Assembly: GCA_032209605.1 (NCBI GenBank)
Contig: JASFXZ010000003.1
Span: forward strand, 32,824,762-32,888,761
Reading direction: 5' to 3'
From: Mactromeris polynyma
Taxonomy: Eukaryota; Mollusca; Bivalvia; Venerida; Mactridae
Length of the DNA: 64,000 nt
Shown: positions 1 through 12,290 of the stretch, piece after piece
How the letters are laid out: each line of letters starts with the position of its first letter
Numbering within the stretch: the stretch's first letter is position 1
Translations under genes and position numbers: made by a program
The notes under the pieces: model-generated
Database searches by the model: none
What the model was told of the DNA's origin: nothing
What the model saw: the letters and a program-made list of their open reading frames with translations, nothing else

Positions 1-311
1 TCCTTGTAGCTATAGCATCAAAATCAAACAGGAATCAAAGGGAAACACTGAAGGCGGCATTGCCTTATACATCGGTTGGCTGTGGTGGCAACTTTTTGAT
101 GTCTCTACAAACGGCGACCCATTTGATCTAAGATACTAGACATTCTAAAAGATGTAGCGGTCTTCAATAGTTTTAAAAGTCGGCTACATTGTTTGCAATA
201 TGTGCTGAAATATTAGATAAAATATCGCAATACAGGGAAGTCGTACCACAATACGTATTGGCCAGACGCTGTATTGCAATATACCGGTACCGGTATATTG
301 TTGCACCACTA
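1..311. mobile_element. hAT-type MITE, truncated by window edge
   Basis: The inverted counterpart of 26578-26888, with the TIR ending at 311 and GTAGTTAC (the duplicated target) at 312-319. The other end lies outside the window. Confidence 0.85.
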
Positions 312-924
312 GTAGTTACCCAGCGTCTGCTTCGAGAGTGAAAGGTCCTCTGTCAAATCTCAGGTCGCAACAATACCACACAGTTATTTAAAATGGCACT
401 GCAGGTAACTGGTAAATATTCCGTGTTTAATACTCATCATAGGTTAGTTCAAGGTAAATGCTCGTTCAACAGATTTGTAAAGATACCATTTTTGAAAACT
501 GCTCTTGTTCATTGTATAATTATTGCTTAATTTCATAATTTGTAGGAGCTAGATACATTGATGATAAGAAAATGTTCAGGAATCAGCTGAGTGTGTGTTT
601 GAAGAAGGTCAGCTACAAACAACTGTACTTGTTCCTGGGATCCAATGATGTGCTGAACAATGATATTTTGTTCTACAGGTTGGTTATATAAGCACTACTT
701 TGCTGATGTTTGATTGCCTTTTTTGCATTGAACTGTTATTTCTCAATCAACCAGATTTTGTTTTGATCTTCATGAACAGCTGATCTTAATATTTCTCTAT
801 TTATGATTTCTAAGAAGAAATTTGAAATTAGGTAACCTCATGATTTCAATTACCAAGCAGAGACTGAAACATGAATGAGTCCTGTTAATCATTAATGCTG
901 TATTATTGTATCACCCTTATTTCA

Positions 925-2422
925 TGACTGACTGACTGACTGACTGACTGACTGACTGACTGACTGACTGACTGACTGACTGACTGACTGACTGACTGAC
1001 TGACTGACTGACTGACTGACTGACTGACTGACTGACTGACTGACTGACTGACTGACTGACTGACTGACTGACTGACTGACTGACTGACTGACTGACTGAC
1101 TGACTGACTGACTGACTGACTGACTGACTGACTGACTGACTGACTGACTGACTGACTGACTGACTGACTGACTGACTGACTGACTGACTGACTGACTGAC
1201 TGACTGACTGACTGACTGACTGACTGACTGACTGACTGACTGACTGACTGACTGACTGACTGACTGACTGACTGACTGACTGACTGACTGACTGACTGAC
1301 TGACTGACTGACTGACTGACTGACTGACTGACTGACTGACTGACTGACTGACTGACTGACTGACTGACTGACTGACTGACTGACTGACTGACTGACTGAC
1401 TGACTGACTGACTGACTGACTGACTGACTGACTGACTGACTGACTGACTGACTGACTGACTGACTGACTGACTGACTGACTGACTGACTGACTGACTGAC
1501 TGACTGACTGACTGACTGACTGACTGACTGACTGACTGACTGACTGACTGACTGACTGACTGACTGACTGACTGACTGACTGACTGACTGACTGACTGAC
1601 TGACTGACTGACTGACTGACTGACTGACTGACTGACTGACTGACTGACTGACTGACTGACTGACTGACTGACTGACTGACTGACTGACTGACTGACTGAC
1701 TGACTGACTGACTGACTGACTGACTGACTGACTGACTGACTGACTGACTGACTGACTGACTGACTGACTGACTGACTGACTGACTGACTGACTGACTGAC
1801 TGACTGACTGACTGACTGACTGACTGACTGACTGACTGACTGACTGACTGACTGACTGACTGACTGACTGACTGACTGACTGACTGACTGACTGACTGAC
1901 TGACTGACTGACTGACTGACTGACTGACTGACTGACTGACTGACTGACTGACTGACTGACTGACTGACTGACTGACTGACTGACTGACTGACTGACTGAC
2001 TGACTGACTGACTGACTGACTGACTGACTGACTGACTGACTGACTGACTGACTGACTGACTGACTGACTGACTGACTGACTGACTGACTGACTGACTGAC
2101 TGACTGACTGACTGACTGACTGACTGACTGACTGACTGACTGACTGACTGACTGACTGACTGACTGACTGACTGACTGACTGACTGACTGACTGACTGAC
2201 TGACTGACTGACTGACTGACTGACTGACTGACTGACTGACTGACTGACTGACTGACTGACTGACTGACTGACTGACTGACTGACTGACTGACTGACTGAC
2301 TGACTGACTGACTGACTGACTGACTGACTGACTGACTGACTGACTGACTGACTGACTGACTGACTGACTGACTGACTGACTGACTGACTGACTGACTGAC
2401 TGACTGACTGACTGACTGACTG
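925..2422. repeat. (TGAC)n microsatellite, 374.5 units
   Basis: An uninterrupted 1498-bp tetranucleotide tract in intron 2 of the left copy. No interruption was seen. Ser-Gln-Ser-Val ORFs across it are artefacts of the repeat. Confidence 0.98.
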
Positions 2423-4724
2423 CTTTCACTATTAATTATTTCCTCATATATTTTTTATGGTAACTAATGAAGGAAATATTGTGCAAATTTAGGAATGTGA
2501 CTGAGGTGTGTGACCTAGTTCATGAAACTAGTCCAAGCACTGAAGTTATACTGTGTGAGATACCACAACGGGGACCCAGCCTGAGGAAGAACGTACCAAT
2601 AACAACACTGAAGGCAATGCGGAAGTGGATTGTGTGTGCTAACATCACATTGAAGGAAATAAGTGCATGTACACCTTATGTTCGATTCCTCGCATGTGGT
2701 AGATTTCTGGTAAACAATTCTTTTATGAATTATGTCTTGACATTGAGTAGGAAAAATGAGTTCTTTTCTGTTAAGTAAATAGTATATATTGAAGATTAAA
2801 TTACACCAGCTTTGATAACTCGGCTCAGTAGAGCTTCTGAGTGTGGGAGATTAGATGTTTGCTCCATAGTCCATAGCAAAGTCATACAAAAAAACATAAT
2901 CTTAGTACACATGTTTTCCATTGCTCAGCATGAAGATGGAAAACATGACTTCTTTTCTAGCATACTGTTGTGGTGATATTATGTTCCATCACAAATGAGG
3001 TGTCGAGAGTGATATGAAATTGAAATATCTCACATTCAATGTCTTAAAATAAATTGTGAAAATAGTCTTTTAAAAATCTGGTATACTTAGTGGCTCTATT
3101 AAAGAGGACTGGTATATTGTTTTGCACGTCTGTCGGTAGACCAAAACCTTTTTAATTATTAAAGAAAACTTATACTAAGTACTCACAGTTGAACATATTA
3201 CATGTTATGATTTGTTATAAAAGCCATATTGTTAAATAATTTTTTGATATCATTAGGTTGCTCAACATTTGGGCTCTGATGGCCTTCACTTGAGTGTGGA
3301 AGGGGCAGAGTTGTGCCACAGGGCCATTGTAACCAACATTAGTGTAGAGGAGGAGCCCTTTTCTGTTAGCTCCCCATCCTTCATTGTTGAAGAATGGCCT
3401 GTTCTTGGAGACGTCCACACTGACAAGGACTTGGAGTCTAGAGCTGAGAACTACATTTACCACACTCCATATGCTGATATTGCTCGAGCTGAGGTAATTC
3501 CATATATTATGTCTGTATTTTGGGATATATCAATTCATTCATGGAAAAAGAAATTTTTAAAGGGTAGTTAATACTGATAATAGTACAGTCCATGAAAACA
3601 TTGTCAGGAAAACCCACAACCGTATATAACTGAAATACTGCTGAAAAACGTCAGGAAACCTAATAGAACAAGTATATTGTATGATGATTGACATGTTCTT
3701 ACTCTTTTTCTTTGTTTTAGTTTGTTTCAGGAGATATGGAAACTATGGAGCAAGTTGAAAAATGTAGGAAACCCAGAAATAAGAAGGTAATCATTTATAC
3801 ATTAACTTTGTTTATTGACAGGATTGTATATAAGTTTTCTGCATTTTAAGATAAGAAAAATCTTATTTATTTGTAATACAGTCAGGACTCGATATAACAA
3901 CACTGTTTGTTACTGAGAAAAATAGTGATAAATCGAAAATGTTGGTATACTGAATTTCAGTAGAAAAATGTAGAATATTGAATGGGAGTATATATTGACA
4001 TTTCGTGAGCTGAGGGTTCATGTACATATTTCCAAGTATAGTTACAAACTAAAATCATCCTACTGAAAATTTCATTTACATTGCAATTTTGGTTTCCGAC
4101 TTTTTTGTCGGTATACAAATATTCTGTTAAAACCAATCCAAGTTATGTTGTAAAAGATTGATCCCCATCAAATTGATATTGTTATGTGAATTTGTCAGTA
4201 TGACAGGTGTCATTGTAATAAGATTTGACTGTACCATAATCTTGTATATGTTATGTGGCATATAGAAAATTATAAATATAAAGCATTCGTTTTGTCTCAG
4301 GTTGTGAGTAGGAAGCGCAAACATCACAGAACAGGACAAAGTGAGAAGCGCATATTTAAACAAGGTCGCAAACGATGGCTGAAAAAGAAGGTAATGAATT
4401 GAATTTTCTATTTTCTTGGACTTGTTACCTATATTTTATTGTTATAAGTGCCCTGTAGTAAGCCTCTGTCTGTTGGTCCACATTTTTCATTCATGAGATT
4501 TCTTTATAACTTTCTAACCATTTAATGTATCATCTTTAAACATAAGGTAACAGAAGTACACTATTTATGACAAGTTATGCTTCAACTTCAAAACTGTTCC
4601 TACATGTATACTCCTGTTAATGTCATAATTATGTATAATATTCATAATACAATTTTCAGTTTGCAAGGAAATGTGACATGATGTATAAATTTAAAGAAGT
4701 TGTTATTATTGAAGTTAAATTTAG

Positions 4725-5100
4725 CTCACCTGTCTCATAGTGACAAATGTGTGTTTTGTGATCACTCATTGTCTGTACAAGTGTCAACACTTGATCTGCA
4801 GGATAGAAGTGCTGATGACATTTGATTTAAGACTTAAGCATATGACCCCAATTTATTCAAATGACTACCATTCCACTATTGTTTCTAGAGTAACAGCCCC
4901 TGCAAAGACCAGACATTAAGTTTTGTCTGCTCAAAAGAAGAATGAGGCTATACTTATAACAAAACCATAAGATCTAAAGGTTCTAGAATAACAGCCCCTA
5001 TAAGTGCCTGAAATTTGATATTTTGATCTATGGGCCATATTTTTGTTTAATCTTCATGAGTCTTAGAGATGAGCGGCTCTGAGGTCCTCTTGTTTGTTTA
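4725..5100 (+). repeat. Dispersed repeat in intron 6 (left copy)
   Basis: This segment starts near AGCTCACCTG and ends with a GAGGTCCTCTTGTTTGTTTA type end, and carries two internal versions of a TAACAGCCCCT phrase. The style is that of dispersed mollusc repeats ending in AACAAGAG. The right-arm copy is 21965-22340. Family not determined. Confidence 0.45.
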
Positions 5101-5106
5101 ATTGTT

Positions 5107-5184
5107 AGTTTGATTCAAGTTTTGTTACTTTGGAATGTTTAATCCAGTTTGATTCAAGTTTTGTTACTTTGGAATGTTAAATCC
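5107..5184. repeat. 39-bp direct duplication
   Basis: The phrase starting AGTTTGATTCAAGTTTTG is repeated twice with a 39-bp period. It is mirrored in the right arm near 21881-21958. Confidence 0.8.
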
Positions 5185-6303
5185 ATTTTTGAATGTTATA
5201 TATCCGTTAAATCATGCCGACTGACTCGTCTTACCAGTATAATTAGACTGTATTGTAACAAGTACCACCTTTGCAATAAGCAAGCAAGTTATGATGAGTC
5301 TTTCAATAACTACCCTTATTGTGTTGGCCTTTGTTACTGTGATTATCTGTTATAATAAATAAATTTGACAATAAAGTTTGGTTACTTTGATAAGCATACC
5401 AGTAAAATGGTTGTATAAAGCCCGCATAAGTAAGAGTAATGAATTTGGTATGTGGTGGCCTGGGTTTGAACCTGGTACATTTGGCAATCATTAGTAATCT
5501 TCAAGCTTAAAAGTGTTAAATAAGTTTTTGTCATCAATATTGTAGGAGTGTAAAGCAACCACTAGATTATGTAGTTGTTTGCCTGACCAATGATGTGGCA
5601 ATAGAGATTCCAGCTTCAATGACATCAGGAGCATGTTCAGTAAGTATAGATTTAAATAATCTTTAGTTGTCAGGAATACAACAAAGAATATTTTACTTCT
5701 TGTAGTGCTGTTGATTAAAGTTTTAATGAAATGTATATAGTCCCCAGATTATGATGAATCTTTATTATATAAACAATGAAAGAACATATGTTGATTCACA
5801 TAGTTAAAGTGAGTTATGTATTTCAAGATTTTTAAATTTATTTTCCTTTAAAACATAATGATTGAAATTGTTTTGTAGAAAAGAAAGGAATCAACCACGC
5901 CTTGTGAAACACAGCCTAAATCGAGACGCATTGTTAACCAAAGGACCAGATTGTCAAGAAACCAGGTAATTAGTTGGCTTATGCATAGTTATGTTTATGG
6001 TAAGATTATGATTTGTAATAAAATATTCCTGAACCTATCTCAGGGTGAAACAATGCAGTGGTATGTTAGACATTATGTCTTTTATGTGAACATGATAAAA
6101 GTACCCTGCTAACTATGAGAAATGTGAAAATTGAATGACCAATCTGTGACTGCATGTGACTACTGTATAAAAAGTATTAATTTAAAACTAGGGACAAAGT
6201 AAGTCTAACCTGTTTGCAAATACTAGAAATTATTAATGGTAAGTTTAAGGTCTTAGTTATGCTGTCCTTGAATCAGGTACCTCTGTCCTAGAATTCACAT
6301 GGC

Positions 6304-6353
6304 CTTTATTCTTATTAAATTGTAAAACATTAAACAATTTAATAAGAATAAAG
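6304..6353. repeat. Perfect 20-bp stem hairpin
   Basis: CTTTATTCTTATTAAATTGT at 6304-6323 pairs exactly with 6334-6353 across a 10-nt loop. It lies in the intron before the C2H2 exon; the right-arm copy is at 20712-20761. Confidence 0.85.
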
Positions 6354-6957
6354 TTTTACTCTATAATTATGATGAATTTATGAAATTATCTGTTTTTATG
6401 AAAGATATGGTTGCCATGTCCAGAGTGTAAAGTCAGATGTTCGAGGGAGGACTTTCTTCTAGACCATGTGATCCGGCGCCATGTCAACCAAAAGGCTGCA
6501 CCTGAATCTTCTTCTCAGAAAGCTGCATGTAGACTTTCACAAACTACAGTATGTTTCAACAATTTATTTCTCCAGACAATTGTGCAATTCAGAAAATATT
6601 TATTATTTAATGTGTGCTTTAGTCAGGAACAGGCATATTTGTGTTATATAGTTTATACTACATTACTTTAGGTTTTGTGTCAACAATTTCTTACAGCTTA
6701 TACTTATCATGAGCCACACCTCAATCCTGATGGTGTTCAGTGACATGAGGATATGACTGGGAACCTTTTGATGCTGAGCATATATCAATCTTTTGCTCAT
6801 CATATTTAAAATCGTTTGTGACAGGATGCTTACACCCTTGTTTATTGCAGTTAAAAAGTGTAAACCCAAAACAAACAAAAACATCAGTAAAGTGTCCAGG
6901 TTCTAATTCAAGCAGTTTACAGTATGGGGTATCACTGTTTTATGTAAAATGTTTTAG

Positions 6958-7157
6958 NNNNNNNNNNNNNNNNNNNNNNNNNNNNNNNNNNNNNNNNNNN
7001 NNNNNNNNNNNNNNNNNNNNNNNNNNNNNNNNNNNNNNNNNNNNNNNNNNNNNNNNNNNNNNNNNNNNNNNNNNNNNNNNNNNNNNNNNNNNNNNNNNNN
7101 NNNNNNNNNNNNNNNNNNNNNNNNNNNNNNNNNNNNNNNNNNNNNNNNNNNNNNNNN
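6958..7157. other. Assembly gap of 200 N
   Basis: Two hundred consecutive N. It sits exactly where the left inverted arm stops, so the relation of 1-6957 to the rest of the window rests on scaffolding. Confidence 1.
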
Positions 7158-7214
7158 TACAATAATGATAATATACTGACATAGTTAAAACACCATGAAA
7201 TTACACAAAAAGTT

Positions 7215-7306
7215 TGCAGCTATAGCAGGATTCATACCCATACTGATCGGCACCATTGCCTAGCAATGCAAAATAGGGACGCATTAAACCACTCGCCCAT
7301 CGCAGC
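7215..7306 (-). tRNA. tRNA-Ser-like relic (pseudogene or SINE head)
   Basis: The minus strand starts GCTGCGATGGGCGAGTGGTT, close to a eukaryotic tRNA-Ser 5' half, and ends with GAATCCTGCTATAGCTGC, like its T-arm and acceptor. The middle has diverged and the acceptor pairing is disturbed, so it is probably a tRNA-derived relic rather than an active gene. Confidence 0.4.
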
Positions 7307-7319
7307 AAACTGGAAAAGT

Positions 7320-8990
7320 TGCACAAACAACCGATATCAATGTGACTTACTTCACATACACCAGTTATGAGTTAATATGGATAACATCACTGACTATATG
7401 TATGAGGCTATTTTTTCGACTGCCACCAGCACAAATAGGGCTGTTGTGAAAAAAATAGTTTGCACCTGTGACATAATAAGGTGGTGTGTAGCTTTGGTAA
7501 AAAGCATGGCCTCATTCGACCAAGATATGCAAATAGAAAGTCAATATCAAAAGGAAGCATTGTGTTCAAGGCTTTGTCATGCTGTCGAATAGCATAGGAG
7601 CTTTCTTGTCACCCCACAGAGCCAAGCCTCATTCATACTGTAAGTCTGTCACAAGTAGTGGATTATATGCACATCATTGTTCATAGCTTGCTAGCATCAC
7701 CACATTAGGTTAGGGCCTGGCTAGTTTGCACAGGGCAAAAGAAAAAGATTGATGGTAACTTTGAGAATGTCAACGCTCGTGAAATACACATGAGAACGAG
7801 TTAACCATACAATTTGAGATATAAACAATGATGCCTACTGCGGTAGTCAATTGTAGTAGTTAGTTTTATACGACACACACTATAAGGAACGTACACGCAC
7901 GGTACATACATGACTGTATAGAACATATCCATAGTGAGTTATTATAAACACTCATATATATTAAGGAAGAAATCATGCTTCAACTTTCAAGTGATTATAC
8001 ACGCTCACGTTGTTTTAGCAAGTGAATTTTAATTGCAACTTGTACGTCTACACGTCCACGTTTTGTTTCGCAACATGCCTTTTTATTATTTTCCACGTAT
8101 ATGCTGGGTCTTTTCGCAACCTCCCTACAGCTATTTCGCCATAAGCATCTAGTATTGAATACACAAAAATAAGAACTCACCTTACAGATCAGTTTGTATT
8201 TTTACGACAATTTTAAATATACATTTGTTTAAGACCACACTTAACATTCTCCCGGTAGATACGGTTTATACGTAAATACGGAGATGTCTATTCAACATAC
8301 CGCTTCATAGTTGGCAGTTCAAGGAACGTCGTTTAAAAACAATTTGCATGAGACACAATAAACAAATACGTGTGATAAACCGGATCATTATCATAAAACT
8401 CGATATGGTTGAATAATATACATCAACATTTGATCCTGTAGAAAGCTGAAAATTTCTCCTAAAGACAGTTCAGTTATAAACTGAAACATACACAGGGTCT
8501 AAAAATACCAGTTTTGAATAAGGGCAATAACGTCGACCTTGCGCACACGGTTGACGTCAACGACGTCAGACTAAATTCACGACATGAGTGCTTTTAGTTA
8601 TTACCGACTATTCTCTCTAATATGCAGCCGATCGAACAACGAATGGATCGGGAACTCTCGAGTCATACTCGGGGTGGTGTTCGCACGAAAACAACCGGGA
8701 TTTTAACTTCTACAAGCTAGATCGTCTAGTATGTTTCAATGGTTGTGTGTTGACTCGTTTGGTCAAAAATTGTGGTAAATGATTGAGGCTATTTATGGAA
8801 ATTGAATGAGTGTAGACCTGGTCTTCATAAGGGATTTCCTTGGTAAGCGTGTTGTTCCTGTGGAAATAACGAACAAAGTGACTTCTCTTCGGTTTGCGTA
8901 GGTCGCATGAGCCGTCCCGTGTTACGGGATGAGTCAGGTAACATAGGGAAAACCATAGGGCATATAAAGAGCAATCGAATGAATGTAGAA
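7320..8990. other. Non-coding stretch
   Basis: I see no gene, only short unsupported ORFs. It contains CREB-like GACGTCA and CGTCGAC words near 8530-8570 but no recognisable promoter context. Confidence 0.5.
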
Positions 8991-9000
8991 AGGGGTTGTA

Positions 9001-9345
9001 GGTGGACAAGTGGTCTAGTGGTATGGGCCACTGACTACTGATCGGAAGGTTGTGGGTTCGATCCCTCATCCAGCCGGACAAATTTAGAAATGCTTTCAGT
9101 GTTTCCCACCTAACATAACTAATTTCACTAACAGTCTTTCGGACGAGACTTTAAAAATCGAGGTCCCGTGTATGATGCTTTACATCGGCACGTAAACGAA
9201 CCAGGGATGCGTCTGGAACTGGGGCATCTTCTGTATCATGCACTATCCCCCAAAAACTAAAATGACTAACCACTTCTGGGGGCTGTCGCCCATATGGGTC
9301 ACCCGGTGGCGAGGCTAAATAAACGCATTATCCCCATGTAGAAGG
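9001..9345 (+). mobile_element. tRNA-derived SINE with conserved central domain
   Basis: The head has a pol III box A-like TGGTCTAGTGG (9011) and a box B GGTTCGATCCC (9054). The body holds CGGACGAGACTTTAAAAATC then GAGGTCCCGTGTA, a segment resembling the deeply conserved central domain shared by several metazoan SINE families. The 3' part ends near AATAAACGCATTATCC. Family name not assigned; no poly-A tail seen. Confidence 0.68.
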
Positions 9346-9781
9346 GCTTAACGAGATAATTTCCCGCATCATGACTGTTATACAGAAGGACTTATCTATC
9401 AAAGAATAAACCACATATTTGTTTTGGTTCAGCAGATACGATAAAGTTATAGCATTATGTTGTCTGAACAAAAGTTCATATACTATTCTAGTTAGTGAAC
9501 TTTTTGTTTAATTATAGTCACGGCAGAAGATATTTGTCACAGAATTACCGTGAATATAAAAAATGTGCGTCGCACTAATCACCTGAACGAATGATCGCAC
9601 GTAGACCCGACATTTTAATTTTAATAGATGTGAATCACACGAGTTTTGATTATATACGTACACATTCACCATCTGATGGAGAGATTACGTCATAATGCGT
9701 TTCTAACTTGGCAAATAAGAGATCGGTAGATGTTGATACAGTTACAAGTGTTATCGAGTAGCAGAATTACATTAGTATCTG

Positions 9782-10723
9782 CAATGTACGAGTAATAGTA
9801 GTATCAATATATAACGAGAAAATGCTTATAACTTTGTTACAATACATTGTTTTCTTGAAATATTTCATATGGTGATTAAAGCATGTATTATCAGAAATCA
9901 TACGAAACAATGAGCAAATATATTGAAAAATAAATTGTTAAGAGCATTTTTGCCGACCTATGAATGCCGTAGGCGGGGCAAAGTCATTTATATATTTTTT
10001 TTACGTAAATCTGAGTATAACGTTTATCATTGTGACGACAATACTCAATAAGTCCTATTGTTGTTCTTTCTTCAAAAGTTTTCATTATACTCTCCTTAAC
10101 CATTCATATATTTCTGTATACTGTAAAGTGAATCAAATAGTCACCCTATGGAATTTCGGTCAGCCCATACAACTCTGTGTACGGTGATCTGATGTCGACG
10201 TCGCATTTCGCCATTTCGCGGTAGATCACTACTGTTTTCTCAAACATTGTTAAAACTCTCCTGCTTTATATAAAGCATATCTTTTGTCATAGTATGATCA
10301 CCAAAGTATACTTATTCTCACGCACAAATATTTTTTTTTCTTTTTACTTCATAACTTTTCGTTTTCTCGAACGTTTGGTCTACACAAGTATGACGTAATA
10401 TATGAAACAACAACACGTGTATGAGATCATTATCAGTAAGGCGAGTCTTAGGTGACCATAACTACTAATTGTCATTAAATTACAATTCCTAATATAAAAG
10501 TTGTAAGCGTTTTATTTTGCATGAAAATAGGCGAAAACCTGCAAAATGCCCCGCCTTAGCATACTGGGCGTTACCGTAGATATGAGCACTGTGTCACTGT
10601 AATCTTGAAAAATTAGCGATTGGTTGCTAATATATTTTACCACATTTTGCTTAAATTTGAGTAAGATCAAATAAAAGATATAAGCATTTTCTCGTTATTT
10701 ATTGATCATCCCTCGTACACATG
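9782..10723. mobile_element. ~0.94-kb non-autonomous TIR element
   Basis: The left end (9782-9836) and the reverse complement of the right end (10670-10723) match over TGTACGAG, ATCAATA and TAACGAGAAAATGCTTATA. A second inner pair, around TAGGCGGGGCA (9969) and TGCCCCGCCTTA (10547), continues the inverted similarity. No transposase reading frame is present. Confidence 0.65.
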
Positions 10724-10839
10724 TATTTATTTACTGTTGCCAACTAAGTGCACCGACTATTTGATTTAACGTGTGCACACCTGTTCATGTTTGACATACT
10801 TCAATAATCTTCATGTAGTAGTTTAATTGTCCTTCAGAA

Positions 10840-11265
10840 ATATTTGATCCAACGTGTACCTGCTCATTGTGAACATAGATTGTCCTATACAATGGACATA
10901 TTGATCAAACTTGTACCGGTTCATTTCGAAAGTTTGTCCGTGGTGCTATAGTATGGAAAGATCTGAGATATAGTTTGTCCTATGCTACACACATATTTGA
11001 TCCCGGGTCCTACACTATGGTAATATTTGATCCGAGATATAGTTTGTCCTATACTTCGGACATATTTGATCCAACATGTACCTGTTCATTGCGAACATAG
11101 TTCGTCTTATCATGGAGTTTATATATAATGTCCGTGGTCCTATACTACGGAAATATTTGATTCAATCTATAGTTGGTCATATCATACAGACATTTGATTC
11201 AGCATGCACCTATCCCGTTCATTTGGGACAAAGTTGTCCTGTACTGCGGACATGTTCAATAAAAA
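10840..11265. repeat. Degenerate minisatellite (TTTGATCC / GTCCTATAC phrases)
   Basis: Phrases such as ATATTTGATCCAACATGTAC, GTTCATTGCGAACATAG and GTCCTATACTACGGA recur about 6-8 times in changing order with variable spacing. There is no coding signal. Confidence 0.6.
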
Positions 11266-11542
11266 ATAACAGTATCAAGCAGTTTAACAATTTTATTTTC
11301 ACTAACATATGGTAAAACAAATATTTTGCTTAAAACACATTAAGCAATATGTGATTCTTGTAGCAGAATCTCGACATTATTGACCTTGTCAAGAAATAAC
11401 CTGATTATTACTTCACTGAAATAGAGAACATGTCCATTATACATATAATTATTGTTTTAAAATTAGATAAATAAGTAAGTTTATTAATTCAGTTTAGATA
11501 TTTAAAGATATATACACAATTAAATGATAACTGAAAACTATG

Positions 11543-11620
11543 ATCCAAACTGGGGTTTGAACCCAGACTTACTGTATTCAATAAAGAAATAACAGTTGTC
11601 CTTACTTAGACCATTTGGAT
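11543..11620 (-). tRNA. tRNA-like structure with enlarged anticodon loop
   Basis: On the minus strand ATCCAAA pairs with TTTGGAT as a 7-bp acceptor, CTGGG/CCCAG close a TTCAAAC T-loop, and ACTGT/ACAGT form an anticodon stem around a 16-nt loop. Box A-like TGGTCTAAGTAAGG and box B GGTTCAAACCC are present. There is no U at the expected position 33, so it is more likely a relic or SINE head than a functional tRNA. Confidence 0.38.
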
Positions 11621-12290
11621 ATCCAAAGTTTCCATGGTGTTACCAATTGTGTGAATATTAAATGAAACTGAATTTTTTAATGTTGAATTGCACTAAAAAG
11701 CATGTAGGCTATATTTTTTAAATTATCTCCAGAAACTGAAGCAAAATTCTAAAAATTAGTACAGAAGTAATTAGTCCCTCCTGCTTTTGCACTCGGGACT
11801 TGTGGGACCCGACGTTGGTGCAGTTACCTAATTTTTTTCAGTAATAAACCAGAGATTTGATTGAAGTTTAACCTGTAATTAATGTCTCTGATTTGGGTTA
11901 GTGACCTAATTTTTACCCAAGATGACGGAATTAGCTTGGTTCAGCTTTTTAAAAGGGAAACTCCATGTGGATGGGTATTTCTTAATAATGCAGTATACAA
12001 ATACCAAATCTTAGTATGGGTATTTCAATGATTTTTACTTGTTACATATATTTGGGCTCCTGAGAATGCAATAAAGACTTTCAAAAAGACAAACAGTTAG
12101 AGCAGACTTCTTTAAGATAACAAACCAATATGACCTGTTGATTTCTCTGCATTTCTAGAATTCAGCCTCATTACCTAGTTTTTAAACTGGACAACCTAGT
12201 ACTAAGTAATTGAATTCAACTAACAAATAGACCAAGGTTTTGTATAGACAAAGATTGTGACCAGGTTTGATTAATAGTATGCCGTACAAA
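11621..12290. other. Non-coding stretch
   Basis: AT-rich sequence with repeated CCTAATTTTT phrases near 11827 and 11907. No gene, RNA or mobile element recognised. Confidence 0.4.

Larger units (their letters stand above)
546..6921 (+). pseudogene. Partial plus-strand copy of the SGNH/zinc-finger exons
   Basis: This copy holds exons 2-9 of the composite gene at 546-678, 2493-2709, 3257-3493, 3721-3786, 4301-4390, 5546-5639, 5879-5965 and 6405-6548, plus the tentative exon from 6851. Splice sites and reading frames are as in the right copy, including the exon 6/7 frame problem (in-frame TGA at 5591 if joined directly). It lacks exon 1 (off the window) and everything from exon 11 on, because the copy ends at the N gap. 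It may be an allele or haplotig rather than a second gene. Confidence 0.7.
1..6957 (+). repeat. Left arm of inverted duplication (copy of 20108-26888)
   Basis: Position n here matches the complement of 26889-n before the microsatellite and of 27065-n after it, base for base in every stretch compared by eye except a T/G difference at 4682/22383. Length differences are fully explained by 82 fewer TGAC units and one extra 152-bp duplicate in the right arm. The match runs to the window start, so the outer end is unseen, and it ends at the N gap. Confidence 0.95.

Noticed and set aside
393..404. ATGGCACTGCAG followed by GTAACT as a first exon
   Set aside because: Its phase does not fit exon 2 (immediate stop). 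The exon at 27345-27210 fits in phase and supplies the GDS motif.
903..2429. 508-aa Ser-Gln-Ser-Val repeat protein (and its counterpart at 24636-25820)
   Set aside because: It is only the translation of the (TGAC)n microsatellite; the tract is intronic and all frames of such a repeat stay open.
2467..2778. 103-aa ORF starting at an ATG
   Set aside because: The first 26 and last 69 bases are intron; the real coding part is the exon 2493-2709. The same applies to the copy at 24287-24598 and to 3269-3571.
5430..5500. tRNA-like segment with a box B (minus strand; copy near 21565-21635)
   Set aside because: Only GGTTCAAACCC is convincing; no complete fold could be drawn.
6818..7182. ORFs reading through the N gap
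   Set aside because: They are artefacts of undetermined bases.
8710..9081. 123-aa minus-strand ORF
   Set aside because: It overlaps the SINE tRNA-like head and is explained by it.
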